A DNA stretch of 64,000 nt, from contig NZ_PJCF01000086.1 of assembly GCF_002835935.1 (NCBI RefSeq), positions 335,383 through 399,382 on the forward strand. The letters run 5' to 3'. The notes beneath the pieces are model-generated. The model ran no database searches. It was given only the letters and a program-made list of their open reading frames with translations, and was not told where the DNA came from. A program made the translations under genes and the position numbers. This DNA comes from Paraglaciecola sp. MB-3u-78 (GTDB lineage: Bacteria > Pseudomonadota > Gammaproteobacteria > Enterobacterales > Alteromonadaceae). Below are positions 56,196 to 64,000 of the stretch, in pieces (position 1 is the first letter of the stretch; every line of letters begins with the position of its first letter).

Positions 56196-57050
56196 TCAGG
56201 TAGATTGCACTAATCTTGATTGAATAAATTTTGCAAATTTGCCACTCGCCTGTGGATGTTGGGATTTTCCAGTAAACAAACATATCTTTATAGCACCTAA
56301 CTCTGGCAAATGATTATGCCGAATAATATCTAACTGTTTAGGTACGCTGCTTTTAGCCAGTGCGCTAATCCCTAACCCCTGCTTAATGGCTGCTGTGATA
56401 CCACTTAGGTCAGCATTGGTATAACTGATCCGCCACTGCTGAGTTTGCTGTTTTAGCTTACTGATGACACGGCTTCTATATACGCAACCATCGGGTGCTA
56501 GCACTAACGATAATATGGATTGTGGGTTGGCTAAATTTCGATCACCTACCCAAACTAATTCATCTATCAGTAATACTTGTCCGTCGACTTCAATGTCAGG
56601 GTCGACGAGTGCCATCACAAGATCAAAACTACTCAACGCTTCATCCTCAAGTAAGGATTTACTTAATGCAGAGGTGACCTCCAGAGATACATCAGGGTAT
56701 AACTTACCAAATTCGCCAATAATGCTGGGTAGTAAGGTGGTGGCAAATTCACTAGGGATACCCAGTCGTAATCTGCCTTTCAAAGATGTGGGTTGAAATT
56801 GACGAAAAATACCGTCGTTTAAGTCCAGCATAGTTTGTGCTGTTTTGTATAAACTTAAGCCATCTTGATTAACCACCTGTCTTTGCCCTTGTTTGGCGAA
56901 AAGACGTTTCGACAATTGTTGCTCTAGGCGTTTTATTTGCAGACTGACCGCTGGTTGTGAAAGACCGATTTTTTCGCCTGCTTTTGCATAACCACCTAAA
57001 TCCACGACAGTGACAAAGGTGCGCAGGTTATCCAGAGAGAGTTGTTTCAT
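56196..57050 (-). CDS. LysR-family transcriptional regulator
   Basis: 284 aa. The N-terminal winged HTH reads LDNLRTFVTVVDLGGYAKAG, then LSQPAVSLQIKRLEQQLSKR; a substrate-binding domain follows from about residue 90. It is divergent from gcvTHP with a 154-bp gap holding a near-palindrome. It is shorter than GcvA and could regulate gcv or something elsewhere; proximity is the only hint. Confidence 0.9.
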   Translation of the reverse strand: MKQLSLDNLRTFVTVVDLGGYAKAGEKIGLSQPAVSLQIKRLEQQLSKRLFAKQGQRQVVNQDGLSLYKTAQTMLDLNDGIFRQFQPTSLKGRLRLGIPSEFATTLLPSIIGEFGKLYPDVSLEVTSALSKSLLEDEALSSFDLVMALVDPDIEVDGQVLLIDELVWVGDRNLANPQSILSLVLAPDGCVYRSRVISKLKQQTQQWRISYTNADLSGITAAIKQGLGISALAKSSVPKQLDIIRHNHLPELGAIKICLFTGKSQHPQASGKFAKFIQSRLVQST

Positions 57051-57110
57051 TTAAGCTAATCTAAGTTGTTTGTAAATAAGACTTTTAAATGATTATTCAA
57101 TTATTCATAA

Positions 57111-57139
57111 GAAATGTAAATGTAAACATTACATATTTC
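57111..57139. promoter_or_regulatory. Near-palindrome between lysR and gcvT
   Basis: GAAATGTAA (57111) faces TTACATATTTC (57129) across ATGTAAACA. The spacing fits LysR-type sites in a divergent promoter. No glycine-riboswitch-like sequence fits the 154-bp gap. Confidence 0.4.
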
Positions 57140-57204
57140 AATTTGTGGTACTTCATTGCTATCACTATAATTCGTTTATTGTTTAGCCACGGTCACAATA
57201 TTTC

Positions 57205-58284
57205 ATGCCAAATAAAACTGTTTTACATACCAAACATATGGAAGCGGGGGCCAAAATGGTCGATTTCCATGGTTGGGAAATGCCTATTAATTATGGCTCG
57301 CAGATAGAAGAACATCACGCAGTGCGCAAAGACGCGGGCATGTTTGATGTATCTCACATGACGATAGTGGATATCACGGGCAAAGATGCCCAAGCGTATC
57401 TACGATTTTTGTTGGCCAACGACGTGGTTAAATTACAAGATAAAGGTAAAGCCTTATACAGCGGAATGCTGAATGAAGCAGGCGGCGTGGTAGACGACCT
57501 AATCGTTTATTATTTTGCCCCAACCAATTACCGCTTAGTTGTGAATTCTGCCACTCGCGAAAAAGATATGGATTGGTTGTTTAAACAAGCCACATCATTT
57601 GAGGTGACTATTACCGAACGCCCAGAATTCGCGATGATTGCCGTGCAAGGCCCGAATGCTAAAAGCAAAGCCGCACAGTTATTTTCTGACGCACAAAAAG
57701 AAGCGGTAGAAGGTATGAAGGCCTTTTTTGGCGTGCAGGCCGAAGATTTATTTATTGCTACCACTGGATACACAGGTGAAGCCGGCTACGAAATTATCGT
57801 ACCTGCTGCTGATGCTGCAGATTTCTGGCAAAAATTGCTAGACGTAGGTGTGGTACCTTGTGGTTTAGGTGCTAGGGATACACTACGTTTAGAAGCTGGA
57901 ATGAATTTGTATAGTCAAGATATGGACGAAACTATTTCACCATTGGCAGCGAATATGGCTTGGACTATTACCTGGGAACCCAATGCCAGAAAGTTTATGG
58001 GGCGTGAGGCTCTAGAGCAGCAAAAAGCCGCAGGCACGGACAAACTAGTAGGACTAGTGATGACCGACAAAGGCGTGTTACGCGCCGGCCAAAAAGTCCA
58101 AGTTACCGGCGGTGAAGGGGTGATTACCTCAGGCACATTTTCACCCACTCTGGGTCATAGTATTGCTATGGCACGCGTGCCTTCAACTGTTGGCGATAGT
58201 GCTGAAGTTGAAATACGCAAAAAGTGGGTTACAGTAAACGTGGTCAAACCTAGCTTTGTTAGAAATGGCAAAAGTGTTTTGTAG
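57205..58284 (+). CDS. gcvT: Glycine cleavage T protein (aminomethyltransferase)
   Basis: 359 aa. Folate-binding and catalytic landmarks: [33 protein letters not shown], and [10 protein letters not shown] with [16 protein letters not shown]. It takes the aminomethyl group from lipoyl GcvH, makes 5,10-methylene-THF and releases ammonia. First gene of gcvTHP. Confidence 0.97.
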   Translation: MPNKTVLHTKHMEAGAKMVDFHGWEMPINYGSQIEEHHAVRKDAGMFDVSHMTIVDITGKDAQAYLRFLLANDVVKLQDKGKALYSGMLNEAGGVVDDLIVYYFAPTNYRLVVNSATREKDMDWLFKQATSFEVTITERPEFAMIAVQGPNAKSKAAQLFSDAQKEAVEGMKAFFGVQAEDLFIATTGYTGEAGYEIIVPAADAADFWQKLLDVGVVPCGLGARDTLRLEAGMNLYSQDMDETISPLAANMAWTITWEPNARKFMGREALEQQKAAGTDKLVGLVMTDKGVLRAGQKVQVTGGEGVITSGTFSPTLGHSIAMARVPSTVGDSAEVEIRKKWVTVNVVKPSFVRNGKSVL

Positions 58285-58333
58285 CCGACACCACAAACAT
58301 TCAAGATTAAATACATAAATATTAGGAACAAAC

Positions 58334-58723
58334 ATGAGCAATATTCCAACAGATTTACGTTACGCTTCAACTCACGAATGGGTGCGCCCTGAAGGCGGCG
58401 GTGTGTTTACTATCGGTATCAGCGACCATGCCCAACAATTATTAGGCGATATGGTGTTTGTGGAGTTACCGGATGTAGGTGCTCAAGTCGGGACAGGCGA
58501 CGACATTGCTGTTGCTGAGTCAGTGAAAGCCGCATCTGATGTGTATGCACCCATCAGCGGTGAAATTGTAGAAGTGAATGAAGAACTAGAAGACGCGCCA
58601 GAGTTGGTCAACTCTGACCCATATGGTGAGGGCTGGTTATTTAAGATTAAAGCGGAAGATCCACTAGAAGTAGATGCTTTGTTTGATGCCGAAGCTTATC
58701 AAGGCAACATCGAAAACGAGTAA
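58334..58723 (+). CDS. gcvH: Glycine cleavage H protein
   Basis: 129 aa. Lipoyl-lysine is Lys65 in [18 protein letters not shown]. The N-terminus [16 protein letters not shown] is typical. It shuttles the aminomethyl and reduced lipoyl groups between P, T and L proteins. Located 49 bp after gcvT. Confidence 0.97.
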   Translation: MSNIPTDLRYASTHEWVRPEGGGVFTIGISDHAQQLLGDMVFVELPDVGAQVGTGDDIAVAESVKAASDVYAPISGEIVEVNEELEDAPELVNSDPYGEGWLFKIKAEDPLEVDALFDAEAYQGNIENE

Positions 58724-58736
58724 CCTACTCATAAAG

Positions 58737-58771
58737 GAGGATTATTCAGTCCTCAAACCGTTTTAAACGGT
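58737..58771 (+). promoter_or_regulatory. Hairpins between gcvH and gcvP
   Basis: GAGGA/TCCTC around 8 bases (58737-58754) and the perfect palindrome ACCGTTTTAAACGGT (58757-58771) follow gcvH, with GAGCAAA/TTTGCTC close by. The structured leader may adjust expression of gcvP relative to gcvTH. There is no strong T-run, so read-through is expected. Confidence 0.4.
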
Positions 58772-58854
58772 ATTGTAATCAAAGTGTGTGAGCAAACTTT
58801 TTGCTCGCATTCTTTGCTCTCATTTTTTGTTCACATCAGGAATTTTAGTCAGCC

Positions 58855-61767
58855 ATGTCATTATCTCATTTTTCATTATTAGAGCTTGAACAAAAGCAGG
58901 ACTTTGTTCGTCGTCATATTGGTCCCAGTGAAGCAGAAATGGCAGAGATGCTTGCTTCCATTGGTGCAGAATCGTTAGATGATTTAATGCTACAAACTGT
59001 GCCCGAAAGCATACGTTTACCGCAACCGTTAAAAGTCGGTGAAGCGCAAACAGAAGCAGACGCATTGGCCTACTTGAAAACGGTGGCCAGTAAAAATAAA
59101 GTGATGCGTTCATTTATCGGTATGGGCTACTACGACACGCTCACACCTAATGTGATCTTACGTAATGTATTCGAAAACCCAGGTTGGTATACCGCCTACA
59201 CGCCTTACCAACCAGAGATTGCCCAAGGTCGACTAGAAGCTCTACTTAACTTTCAGCAAGCGACCATTGACTTAACCGGTATGGAATTAGCGTCAGCGTC
59301 ATTGTTAGACGAAGCGACCGCGGCTGCTGAAGCCATGGGGCTGGCTAAACGCGTCTCTAAAAATCGCAATGCGAATACGTTTTTTGTGGCAGATGACGTA
59401 CACCCACAAACTTTAGACGTGGTGCAAACTCGCGCAGATATGTTTGGCTTTGACATTGTGGTTGGCAAAGCAGAAGACGCCAGCCAACACGATGTATTTG
59501 GCGCACTATTGCAATATCCTGGCACCTCGGGTGTAGTGAACGATATCACAGCTATCATTGCTGCCGTGCAAGCCAATAAAGGCATAGTGGCAGTGGCCGC
59601 TGACTTACTTAGCTTAGTGTTACTTAAACCACCCGGTGAAATGGGTGCCGATGTGGTGCTGGGCAGCGCGCAACGTTTTGGCGTACCTATGGGCTACGGT
59701 GGTCCTCATGCTGCTTTTTTTGCTACTCGCGACAGCTACAAACGTTCATTGCCGGGGCGCATTATCGGTGTGTCTAAAGATACCCGTGGTAAACCCGCTT
59801 TACGTATGGCATTGCAAACCCGAGAGCAACATATTCGCCGTGAAAAAGCTAACTCAAACATCTGTACCGCGCAGGTATTGCTGGCCAATATGGCGTCTTT
59901 TTATGCGGTTTATCATGGCCCGCAGGGCTTAAAAACCATTGCTTCACGTATTCATCGTTTCTCGGATATTTTAGCGGCGGGCTTAGTTAAAGCAGGTTTT
60001 GAACTTTTAAATAACACATGGTTTGACACGTTAACAGTCAAAGTCAGCAGCAACAGACAACAGATAATCGATGCCGCTTTAGCCAACAACCTAAACCTGC
60101 GTACAGACGTTGATGGAACCTTGGGCATAAGCTTAGATGAAACCACCTCTCGTAGCGATCTACAGGCTGTATATCAAGCCTTTGTTGGCGCTAACGTTGA
60201 GTTAGATATCAAGGCTTTTGACCAAGCTATCATCGACAATGGAAGTGATTCCATTCCTGCAGATTTGGCTAGAACATCTGATTTCTTAACGCACCCAGTG
60301 TTTAACAGTTATCACTCTGAAACTGAAATGCTGCGTTATATCAAATCTCTAGAAGACAAAGACCTAGCCTTAAATCACTCGATGATTTCATTGGGCTCTT
60401 GCACCATGAAACTCAATGCCACCGCTGAGATGCTGCCTGTGACATGGCCTGAGTTTGGTAAATTGCACCCATTCTCACCTATCGAGCAAGCGCAAGGTTA
60501 CAAACAAATGCTGGATGAATTAAGCGAATGGTTAATCGACATTACCGGTTACGACGCTTTATCTATGCAACCTAATTCTGGCGCACAGGGTGAATACGCA
60601 GGATTGATCACCATTCAAAAATATAATGAGAGCAGGGGAGAAGGGCACCGCAATGTGTGTTTGATCCCAAGCTCAGCCCACGGTACTAACCCCGCGTCGG
60701 CGCAAATGGTGGGTATGAAAGTGGTAGTGGTGAATTGCGATAAAGACGGCAATGTCGACCTAGTCGATTTACGGACCAAAGCAGAAGAAGTCGCAGACAA
60801 CCTTGCATGCGGCATGATCACTTACCCATCCACCCACGGTGTATACGAAGAAACAGTACGCGAAATGTGTGACATAGTGCACGAATTTGGCGGTCAAGTG
60901 TATATGGACGGCGCTAATATGAATGCCCAAGTTGGTGTGACCTCACCGGGTTATATTGGCTCAGACGTGTCACACTTAAACTTGCACAAAACCTTCTGTA
61001 TTCCACACGGTGGTGGTGGCCCAGGTATGGGACCAATAGGGGTTAAAGCCCATTTAGCGCCATTTTTACCGAATCACAAAGTGATAGGTATCGAAAATGC
61101 AGGTGATACCCAAGTGCGTGAGCACGGAGCCGTATCGGCTGCACCTTGGGGCAGTGCCTCAATTTTACCTATCAGTTACATGTACATCAAAATGATGGGC
61201 AGTGCAGGCCTGAAAAAAGCCACCGAAGTCGCCATACTCAACGCTAACTACGTAGCTGAAAAACTATCGTCTCACTACCCAGTGTTATATCGCGGTCGTA
61301 ACAATCGCGTAGCACACGAATGCATCATCGACTTACGCCCACTCAAAGAAAGCTCGGGGATCACCGAAGTCGATGTAGCAAAACGTTTAAACGACTACGG
61401 TTTCCACTCACCTACTATGAGTTTCCCCGTAGCAGGCACCTTGATGATTGAACCTACTGAGTCAGAAGCCAAAGCCGAGCTTGACCGTTTTATCGAAGCT
61501 ATGGTGAATATCCGCTTAGAAGTCGCCAGAGTTGAGTCAGGTGAATGGAATGCCATAGACAATCCATTACACAACGCACCCCACACCCTTGAAGATATTT
61601 GCGACAGCGAATGGAACCGCAGTTATGACAGAAAGCTTGCTGCTTATCCGGTCGCTAGCGTCGCTAGAAATAAGTTTTGGCCAACGGTTAATCGGATTGA
61701 TGATGTGTTTGGGGATAGGAATTTGATGTGTTCTTGCCCGGATTTGGATAGTTATAGAGAGGATTAA
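58855..61767 (+). CDS. gcvP: Glycine dehydrogenase (decarboxylating), P protein
   Basis: 970 aa, full-length single-chain P protein. The PLP lysine is Lys712 in [17 protein letters not shown]. The N-terminal half shows [19 protein letters not shown] and [15 protein letters not shown] segment ([19 protein letters not shown]), and [13 protein letters not shown] is the third signature. It decarboxylates glycine and transfers aminomethyl to GcvH. Terminator follows about 180 bp downstream. Confidence 0.97.
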   Translation: MSLSHFSLLELEQKQDFVRRHIGPSEAEMAEMLASIGAESLDDLMLQTVPESIRLPQPLKVGEAQTEADALAYLKTVASKNKVMRSFIGMGYYDTLTPNVILRNVFENPGWYTAYTPYQPEIAQGRLEALLNFQQATIDLTGMELASASLLDEATAAAEAMGLAKRVSKNRNANTFFVADDVHPQTLDVVQTRADMFGFDIVVGKAEDASQHDVFGALLQYPGTSGVVNDITAIIAAVQANKGIVAVAADLLSLVLLKPPGEMGADVVLGSAQRFGVPMGYGGPHAAFFATRDSYKRSLPGRIIGVSKDTRGKPALRMALQTREQHIRREKANSNICTAQVLLANMASFYAVYHGPQGLKTIASRIHRFSDILAAGLVKAGFELLNNTWFDTLTVKVSSNRQQIIDAALANNLNLRTDVDGTLGISLDETTSRSDLQAVYQAFVGANVELDIKAFDQAIIDNGSDSIPADLARTSDFLTHPVFNSYHSETEMLRYIKSLEDKDLALNHSMISLGSCTMKLNATAEMLPVTWPEFGKLHPFSPIEQAQGYKQMLDELSEWLIDITGYDALSMQPNSGAQGEYAGLITIQKYNESRGEGHRNVCLIPSSAHGTNPASAQMVGMKVVVVNCDKDGNVDLVDLRTKAEEVADNLACGMITYPSTHGVYEETVREMCDIVHEFGGQVYMDGANMNAQVGVTSPGYIGSDVSHLNLHKTFCIPHGGGGPGMGPIGVKAHLAPFLPNHKVIGIENAGDTQVREHGAVSAAPWGSASILPISYMYIKMMGSAGLKKATEVAILNANYVAEKLSSHYPVLYRGRNNRVAHECIIDLRPLKESSGITEVDVAKRLNDYGFHSPTMSFPVAGTLMIEPTESEAKAELDRFIEAMVNIRLEVARVESGEWNAIDNPLHNAPHTLEDICDSEWNRSYDRKLAAYPVASVARNKFWPTVNRIDDVFGDRNLMCSCPDLDSYRED

Positions 61768-61787
61768 TTTCTACGTCATCCTTGAAA

Positions 61788-61873
61788 CCTCAGCTGCATT
61801 GCTGTCGCTACTCGCCCCAATCACATATTAATCATATGCTCATGGGGCTCGCAGCTAAGCGGCTTTGCTGAGG
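61788..61873. repeat. Nested palindromic intergenic unit
   Basis: CCTCAGC/GCTGAGG (61788, 61867), GCCCCA/TGGGGC (61814, 61843) and CATA/TATG nest into one cruciform-like unit of 86 bp after gcvP. The nested design suggests a dispersed repeat rather than a terminator. Confidence 0.55.
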
Positions 61874-61940
61874 CTCCAATGATTTAGTAGAAAAGGAATG
61901 TGTTTTTGAAAGGGTTTCAAACTTTCTTTGGGATTTGATG

Positions 61941-61965
61941 AAAACGAGCTTAGGCTCGTTTTTTT
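61941..61965 (+). terminator. Intrinsic terminator after gcvTHP
   Basis: AACGAGC-TTAG-GCTCGTT is a 7-bp stem followed by a long T-run, 175 bp after gcvP. Confidence 0.8.
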
Positions 61966-62019
61966 GTTTGTGGCTACGCTTTTTATGCGCCTCGCTTATA
62001 AAGCATATGCTTTGCATAC

Positions 62020-62287
62020 TGTCATCCATGACATTTTTCAAACGAATCCCTTCGTTCAACTTACTTTTTTGCTGCAGCCAAAAAAAGTAAGCAAAAAAGG
62101 CCGCTCGAGGGTTCAACTGGATTCTTTATGAAGCACGGCTTCGCCCAGTTGAACAACCCAACATGGATGTTGGGTTTGGGTACAAATCATCAAGGAAGTG
62201 TATTTGACTACCTCAAAGGTTTCACTTTTCTAAGTTGTGTTTACATCAGGTTAGGTAGGCAAACTCATTTAACATCCATGTTAAATG
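62020..62287. repeat. Series of hairpins sharing a CATCCATG/CATGGATG core
   Basis: Three palindromes have the same centre but different stems: TGTCAT-CC-ATGACA (62020-62033), AACCCAACAT-GG-ATGTTGGGTT (62155-62176) and CATTTAACAT-CC-ATGTTAAATG (62266-62287). The long ones pair perfectly over 10 bp. Between them are a 10-bp arm pair GTTCAACTGG/CCAGTTGAAC (62111, 62145) and TTACTTTTTT/AAAAAAGTAA (62061, 62081). No gene is recognised in 61966-62458. Confidence 0.8.
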
Positions 62288-62311
62288 CCCTACTGAATTC
62301 ACAAAATAATC

Positions 62312-62410
62312 GGCGAGCTTTGAGTCGAGGGAAGGGCAAGAGCATCGGCTTTGCCGACAGGGAGTTTTTAATGGCTTTGCAATTAATTATCATGGATGTC
62401 CTGTTAATTT
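62312..62410. repeat. About 95-bp direct repeat, copy 1
   Basis: Starts GGCGAGCTTTGAGTCGAGGG and ends CATGGATGTCCTGTTAATTT; copy 2 is at 63618-63711 with few changes and small indels. The homology continues weakly upstream through the CATCCATG-type hairpin and a GCCCTACT block. It lies left of yefM-yoeB. Confidence 0.85.
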
Positions 62411-62458
62411 CGGTTGGCATAAAAACCACTAGTTAAAGTGGTTTTCTATCAGCAACGA

Positions 62459-62758
62459 TTAGTAGTGATAACGGGCAGCAAATATAATCAAATCCTTACC
62501 TTCCCCTTTGTATATCAGGCGATGTTCCAAATCTATTCTTCTTGAATAATAGCCTTTAAGGTTACTAGATAGTTTTTCAGGCTTACCGATTCCTGTATGT
62601 AACGATATTTGAGACGCTTCTATTAAAGCATTTATTTTTTCAAATTTTGCATAATCATTTTTTCTCCAATACTGATAATCTTCCCAGCCAATATTGGTAA
62701 AAACCACTTTCTTGGTATCTATTTCTTTATCTAGCTTCTTCTTCGTACTCGTTTTCAT
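62459..62758 (-). CDS. yoeB: YoeB-family toxin
   Basis: 99 aa from the ATG overlapping yefM by 32 bp. The YoeB core is full: WEDYQYWRKNDYAKFEKINA, HTGIGKPEKLSSNLKGYYSR, RIDLEHRLIYK and the terminal ARYHY with catalytic His/Tyr. Usual length is about 84 aa; here the first ~15 residues (KTSTKKKLDKEI) are extra, and a GTG at 62707 would give the usual N-terminus. YoeB is a ribosome-dependent mRNA endonuclease. Confidence 0.93.
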   Translation of the reverse strand: MKTSTKKKLDKEIDTKKVVFTNIGWEDYQYWRKNDYAKFEKINALIEASQISLHTGIGKPEKLSSNLKGYYSRRIDLEHRLIYKGEGKDLIIFAARYHY

Positions 62759-63002
62759 TATTAATCTCCGTTTTTATTACGGAGCCGGACTCAAATTGTG
62801 CGATTGAATCTAGAAGGCGTGAAGCATTATTTCTAGAACTAAGTAGATACATAGTTTCTTGCATGCTGTCAAAATCTTTACGTGTCATCATGACCACATC
62901 AGCAGACTTACTTGTTATTAATAACGGCTCATGTCTATCAGCTACTGACTCAATAGCGGCCTTGAAATTAGCTCGCGTTTCGCTATATGTTTGTACATTC
63001 AT
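62727..63002 (-). CDS. yefM: YefM-family antitoxin
   Basis: 91 aa from MNVQTYSETRANFKAAIESV, which aligns with the classic YefM start; the frame extends 19 codons upstream. SADVVMMTRKDFDSMQETMY is the Phd/YefM block. The C-terminal part should wrap YoeB. Repression of the operon is expected through the TGTAC-containing palindrome about 210 bp upstream. No clear ribosome-binding site is seen at this start; an AAGGGGG lies about 40 bp before it. Confidence 0.92.
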   Translation of the reverse strand: MNVQTYSETRANFKAAIESVADRHEPLLITSKSADVVMMTRKDFDSMQETMYLLSSRNNASRLLDSIAQFESGSVIKTEINNENEYEEEAR

Positions 63003-63212
63003 TTTGATTTTGCGGTAACGCTTATTAGGCGCAAAATAGCTTCCCCCTTTAGGTTTCACTATTCTGAATTTGTCAGTCTCTACTTAGTAAAGTTATTGAC
63101 AAAGTTTACCTTTCTCCTAAGTTAGTTGTCTGAAGCAACACTTGATACGTCTCAATGCTAATGCGCGTGCCGAGGTGTTACTCACCAGGGTGGTTGGTCA
63201 CCCAAACTAAAC

Positions 63213-63261
63213 AGTACAACATTTAGTACAACAAGTCAATTGTTGTACTAAATGTTGTACT
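63213..63261. promoter_or_regulatory. 22-bp palindrome with TTGTAC repeats, yefM-yoeB operator candidate
   Basis: AGTACAACATTTAGTACAACAA (63213-63234) is exactly complementary to 63240-63261 around GTCAA. Each arm contains two TTGTACT/AGTACAA units, like the TGTACA cores of known YefM operators. It is upstream of yefM, next to a TATATATATTCTAT stretch that could hold the promoter. Confidence 0.6.
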
Positions 63262-63321
63262 ATATATATTCTATACCTATTCTGAGTTGATTTATTATTT
63301 TGGATGTGTTTTTAAAAGTTA

Positions 63322-63519
63322 GGCAGAAAAAATTGGTTATTTAGCAATACAACTAATGGTGCACACGCCAGTGCTACTCTTTACAGTTTGATAGAAACCG
63401 CCAAAGCAAATGGATTAGTACCTTATGATTACCTCAATTACCTGCTAAGCGAAATACCCATTCTGCAACCAGCGCAAAATATAGACCACCTGCTACCATG
63501 GGGATTTACTAAACGATAG
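63322..63519 (+). pseudogene. IS66-family transposase C-terminal fragment
   Basis: 66 codons reading GRKNWLFSNTTNGAHASATL, then YSLIETAKANGLVPYDYLNY and DHLLPWGFTKR followed by TAG. This is the C-terminal end of IS66 TnpC (the IS66 C-terminal element). The catalytic DDE domain is absent and no terminal inverted repeat was identified, so it is a relic. Confidence 0.85.
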
Positions 63520-63570
63520 GTGGGATTGCCAGACGCTTAATTTATATCAATTAGAGATAGAGCTGTTACT

Positions 63571-63593
63571 CAATCGCCTGTCCATGGCGATTG
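63571..63593. repeat. Fourth CATCCATG-related hairpin
   Basis: CAATCGCC-TGTCCAT-GGCGATTG has 8-bp arms of new sequence around a TGTCCAT loop. It occupies the position relative to copy 2 of the long repeat that CATTTAACATCCATGTTAAATG occupies relative to copy 1. The stems differ but both pair. Confidence 0.7.
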
Positions 63594-63617
63594 CCCTACT
63601 AAATTGAAGTAATAGTT

Positions 63618-63711
63618 GGCGAGCTTTGAGTCGAGGGTAGGTCAAGAGCATCGGCGTTGCCGACTAAAGGAGTTGCTTTGCAATTAATTATCATGGATGT
63701 CCTGTTAATTT
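63618..63711. repeat. About 95-bp direct repeat, copy 2
   Basis: Counterpart of 62312-62410 in the same orientation, to the right of yefM-yoeB and the IS66 relic. Between 63712 and 63849 nothing recognisable was seen. Confidence 0.85.
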
Positions 63712-63849
63712 GTTGTCGCTATAAAATGATCAAAGTGTTCACCGAAGGTGATACTGGTACTTTTAGCCATAGTCTTAACCTTAACCTATTCATGTATACC
63801 CATATATATTAGATTATGGTGAATGATGTTGGTTGAGGGGAAGTAAACG

Positions 63850-64000
63850 TCAAAGTCTAGATAGTGGACTCACCACCGAGTTACCACCGCGCTGTAAAAT
63901 ATGGGTGTAGATTTGTGTGGTGCGTAAATCGGCGTGGCCTAGCTGATCCTGAACTGTTCGGATGTCTGCGCCGGATTGTAGTAGGTGGGTGGCGAATGAG
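63850..64000 (-). CDS. Integron-type tyrosine recombinase (IntI-like), C-terminal end only
   Basis: 49 residues before the stop: [20 protein letters not shown], then [20 protein letters not shown] and [16 protein letters not shown] (box II start), LGHxxxxTTxIYTH with the catalytic Tyr, and GG-x-x-V-SPL after it are typical of integron integrases and differ from XerC/XerD tails. The 5' part, including the remaining catalytic residues and the IntI-specific insert, lies outside the window, so the subtype cannot be confirmed. Confidence 0.75.
   Translation of the reverse strand, partial: SFATHLLQSGADIRTVQDQLGHADLRTTQIYTHILQRGGNSVVSPLSRL

Noticed and set aside
57051..57204. Glycine riboswitch before gcvT
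   Set aside because: The gap is too short for the tandem aptamer and lacks its conserved elements.
62155..62287. attC sites: the palindromes 62155-62176 and 62266-62287 contain RYYYAAC and GTTRRRY
   Set aside because: The two boxes are only 4-6 bp apart, whereas attC sites separate them by roughly 45 bp or more with inner L boxes. The pattern follows from any AAC...GTT hairpin with a purine/pyrimidine-rich stem.
62128..62436. 102-codon plus-strand frame
   Set aside because: It runs through the hairpin elements and the long direct repeat and has no recognisable protein features or ribosome-binding site.

Overview
The window is chromosomal DNA from a marine gammaproteobacterium of the order Alteromonadales, most like the Alteromonadaceae (Paraglaciecola/Glaciecola/Alteromonas type). 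The evidence is gene order and family content, not a database search. It shows moderate-to-low GC, E. coli-like core synteny (gpsA-secB-grxC-yibN facing gpmI-envC-yibQ; psd-rsgA facing orn-tRNA-Gly), Alteromonadales-type families (DUF3718, DUF3081, DUF3087, MaoP/DUF413, a TPR-sulfotransferase next to a TonB receptor) and a Tat-exported TldD. The species cannot be named from the sequence.

Layout. 0-8 kb, minus strand: a MoxR / DUF58 / BatA-like / DUF4175-like membrane module preceded by a DUF4159 protein and a PmbA/TldD pair. 8-17.7 kb, accessory: an SGNH hydrolase, a higBA toxin-antitoxin pair between two copies of a short hairpin-bearing repeat, an S41-like protease and a DUF885 protein, a collapsed M24 peptidase gene, a beta-lactamase-fold hydrolase, ZapE, an SDR and a broken S9 peptidase tail. 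17.7-29.6 kb, core: phospholipid precursor synthesis, protein export, redox, glycolysis and cell-division amidase activation, then a MerC-family gene under an excellent Zur box, GDPD, a drug/metabolite transporter, psd, rsgA and orn. 29.6-30.4 kb: a tRNA-Gly locus with one intact gene, one apparently disrupted by a 70-71 bp tandem hairpin array, and 3' stubs. 30.7-35 kb: TonB receptor, TPR-sulfotransferase and a decayed DUF4442 gene. 35.5-46.5 kb: maoP, ilvIH, a DUF3718 protein behind two HexR-like palindromes, tdk, small conserved proteins, a four-PAS hybrid kinase, an LpxL-type acyltransferase and a TcpQ-domain protein. 46.7-61.8 kb: glnE, GIY-YIG, a BvgS-like kinase, hemolysin III, an ExeA/XrtA-type ATPase, LysR and the glycine cleavage operon gcvTHP. 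61.8-64 kb: a repeat-rich, mobile-DNA-scarred stretch with a yefM-yoeB toxin-antitoxin pair, an IS66 transposase tail and, at the window edge, the C-terminus of an integron-type tyrosine recombinase reading in from outside.

Most of the window is ordinary housekeeping. The most unusual parts are the rebuilt tRNA-Gly locus; the right end, where an IntI-like C-terminus, a toxin-antitoxin pair between ~95 bp direct repeats and a family of palindromes with a conserved CATCCATG core occur together; the operator-like palindromes (Zur, HexR-like, the unassigned ilvI palindrome, YefM-like); and 9-10 G homopolymers at the same ATP-binding-box position in both hybrid kinases.
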